Program-made: the position numbers and the translations under genes
Part shown: in pieces, positions 5,654-6,920 of the stretch
Numbering within the stretch: the first letter of the stretch is position 1
Layout: each line of letters starts with the position of its first letter
Assembly (NCBI GenBank): GCA_003518245.1
Contig: DOZA01000182.1
Span: 1-6,920 of the forward strand
Direction: 5' to 3'
DNA: 6,920 nt
Source: Bacteroidales bacterium
GTDB lineage: Bacteria > Bacteroidota > Bacteroidia > Bacteroidales > VadinHA17
Notes under the pieces: generated by a model
Databases searched by the model: none
What the model saw: the letters and a program-made list of their open reading frames with translations, nothing else
Told to the model about the DNA's origin: nothing

Positions 5654-6856
5654 GTGTGTATGGGAAAAATGATTGAAACGGCAGTACAAACCGACCGTGC
5701 TGTTTTGGTGGGTGCAATTCTCGCTCTTCAGAGCGAATCAGAAATAACAGAATATCTTGATGAGCTTGCTTTCTTAACAGAGACAGCAGGAGCAAAACCG
5801 GTAAAAACATTTATTCAAAAACTGGAGACACCTGATTCCAGGACTTTTGTTGGCACAGGTAAAATAGAAGAGATAGAAAGATATGTAAGGGGGAATGATA
5901 TAAACCTGGTAATATTCGATGAAGAATTAAGCCCATCTCAGTTAAGAAATATTGAAAGGAAACTAAAGTGCAGAATTCTTGATCGTACAAATCTGATCCT
6001 CGACATATTTGCCCGCAGAGCACGCACTGCTCATGCTATAGTGCAGGTTGAACTGGCACAGTATGAATACCTTCTTCCCCGATTGACAAGAATGTGGACC
6101 CACCTTGAACGACAGAAGGGGGGGATAGGTCTAAGGGGTCCAGGTGAAACAGAGATTGAGACTGACCGACGTATAATACGTGATAAAATTGCCAGGCTCA
6201 AACAGCAGCTGCTGAAAATAGATAAGCAGATGACTGTGCAGCGTAAGAACAGGGCAAAGATGGTACAGGTAGCTCTGGTGGGTTATACCAATGTAGGTAA
6301 ATCTACCATAATGAATGTGCTGAGTAAATCCGATGTTTTTGCCGAGAATAAATTGTTTGCAACACTCGATACAACGGTCAGAAAAGTAGTAATTGAAAAT
6401 CTACCTTTCCTGCTCTCAGATACGGTTGGATTTATACGAAAACTGCCCCATGGACTGGTAGAATCATTCAAGTCGACCCTCGATGAGGTGAGAGAAGCCG
6501 ATATATTATGCCATATAGTGGATATATCACATCCCGGTTTTGAGGAACAGATAAGTATAGTAAATGAAACCCTCCGTGAACTTAAGGCAGATAATAAAAG
6601 TACAATTATAGTATTTAATAAAATCGATGCCCTTACCTATGTTGAAAAAGAAGAGGATGACCTGAGTCCTAAAGAAAGGATAAATTTCACCCTTGATGAA
6701 TTAAAAGAGAGCTGGATGGCTGATAATAAGAATGCAAAAACCATTTTTATATCAGCAAAAGACAAAATAAATATTGATTACTTTAAGGACCTTCTGTACA
6801 GGGAGGTTAAAACACTTAATGAGAAAATTTATCCATACAATAATTTTCTATACTGA
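5654..6856 (+). CDS. hflX: GTPase HflX
   Basis: Ribosome-associated GTPase of the Obg-HflX superfamily that binds the 50S subunit and, in characterised species, splits stalled or heat-damaged 70S ribosomes. The N-terminal HflX domain has GTGK at 67-70 and LSPSQLRNIE at 92-101. LDRTNLILDIFARRARTAHA follows at 109-128, then RLTRMWTHLERQKGGIGLRG at 143-162 with GPGETEIETDRR at 162-173. A basic coiled-coil linker spans about 175-202. The G domain is complete: G1 GYTNVGKS at 210-217, conserved Thr region near 237-241, G3 DTVG at 256-259, G4 NKID at 322-325 and G5 SAK at 367-369. Length of about 400 is normal. The start is uncertain: ATGs at 5654, 5660 and 5669 are in frame, none with a clear ribosome binding site. 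The one at 5669 gives an N-terminus that runs directly into the conserved AVLVG strand. It is probably a housekeeping or stress gene with no functional link to its neighbours. Confidence 0.95.
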   Translation: MCMGKMIETAVQTDRAVLVGAILALQSESEITEYLDELAFLTETAGAKPVKTFIQKLETPDSRTFVGTGKIEEIERYVRGNDINLVIFDEELSPSQLRNIERKLKCRILDRTNLILDIFARRARTAHAIVQVELAQYEYLLPRLTRMWTHLERQKGGIGLRGPGETEIETDRRIIRDKIARLKQQLLKIDKQMTVQRKNRAKMVQVALVGYTNVGKSTIMNVLSKSDVFAENKLFATLDTTVRKVVIENLPFLLSDTVGFIRKLPHGLVESFKSTLDEVREADILCHIVDISHPGFEEQISIVNETLRELKADNKSTIIVFNKIDALTYVEKEEDDLSPKERINFTLDELKESWMADNKNAKTIFISAKDKINIDYFKDLLYREVKTLNEKIYPYNNFLY

Positions 6857-6874
6857 AGACAAAAGACAAAAGTA

Positions 6875-6916
6875 ATTGATTATTAACCAAATGGTTTACT
6901 TTTATCTTTAATCAAT
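6875..6916. repeat. Nested inverted repeats downstream of hflX
   Basis: ATTGATTA (6875-6882) and TAATCAAT (6909-6916) are perfect 8-base inverted arms. Between them lies a second small palindrome, AACCA / TGGTT (6885-6889 and 6892-6896). All are AT-rich with no T-tract inside the window, so this may be an operator for the next gene, a weak 3' structure, or chance. Confidence 0.4.
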
Positions 6917-6920
6917 AGTT

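Noticed and set aside
6857..6873. Short direct repeat AGACAAA twice after hflX
   Set aside because: Two adjacent 7-8 base copies in an A-rich spacer are easily due to chance, and there is no array.

Overview
The window reads as chromosomal DNA of a Bacteroidota bacterium, probably Bacteroidales-like. The base composition is moderately AT-rich and starts lack Shine-Dalgarno sites. Two promoters fit the Bacteroidota TTTG / TAnnTTTG pattern. There is a TonB with a long acidic periplasmic linker and a short-signal lipoprotein with Ser after the lipobox Cys. The tRNA gene has no encoded CCA. The exact genus cannot be told.

Left part (1-3173, + strand): a sugar-use operon cut by the window edge. 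It holds the C-terminal half of an MFS sugar-porter permease, then a complete cellobiose/mannobiose 2-epimerase-type protein of the N-acylglucosamine 2-epimerase superfamily, then a protein of the uroporphyrinogen decarboxylase superfamily. That last protein lacks the HemE signature but has the His-X-Cys...Cys zinc site of corrinoid/thiol methyltransferases (MtaA/MtbA/CmuA type). Permease plus disaccharide 2-epimerase fits uptake of a beta-linked disaccharide such as mannobiose or cellobiose and its conversion to a 2-epimer, normally followed by a GH130 phosphorylase, which would lie outside the window. The methyltransferase-like gene 17 bases downstream is the least explained part.

Middle (3174-3624): a non-coding stretch. 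It contains a tRNA-Ala(GGC) on the - strand with its own promoter and a rho-independent terminator. Next to the terminator is a long imperfect inverted repeat that shares the terminator's T-tract. The tRNA promoter is divergent from the tonB promoter, and the tRNA is convergent with the sugar operon.

Right part (3625-6856, + strand): tonB with a strong terminator, an uncharacterised TPR-like lipoprotein, and hflX, the ribosome-associated GTPase. These look like core genes, each with its own transcription signals. No transposon, phage, CRISPR or defence system is visible. The most interesting leads are the methyltransferase-like protein in the sugar operon, an insertion beside the epimerase active site, and the nested hairpins after the tRNA.
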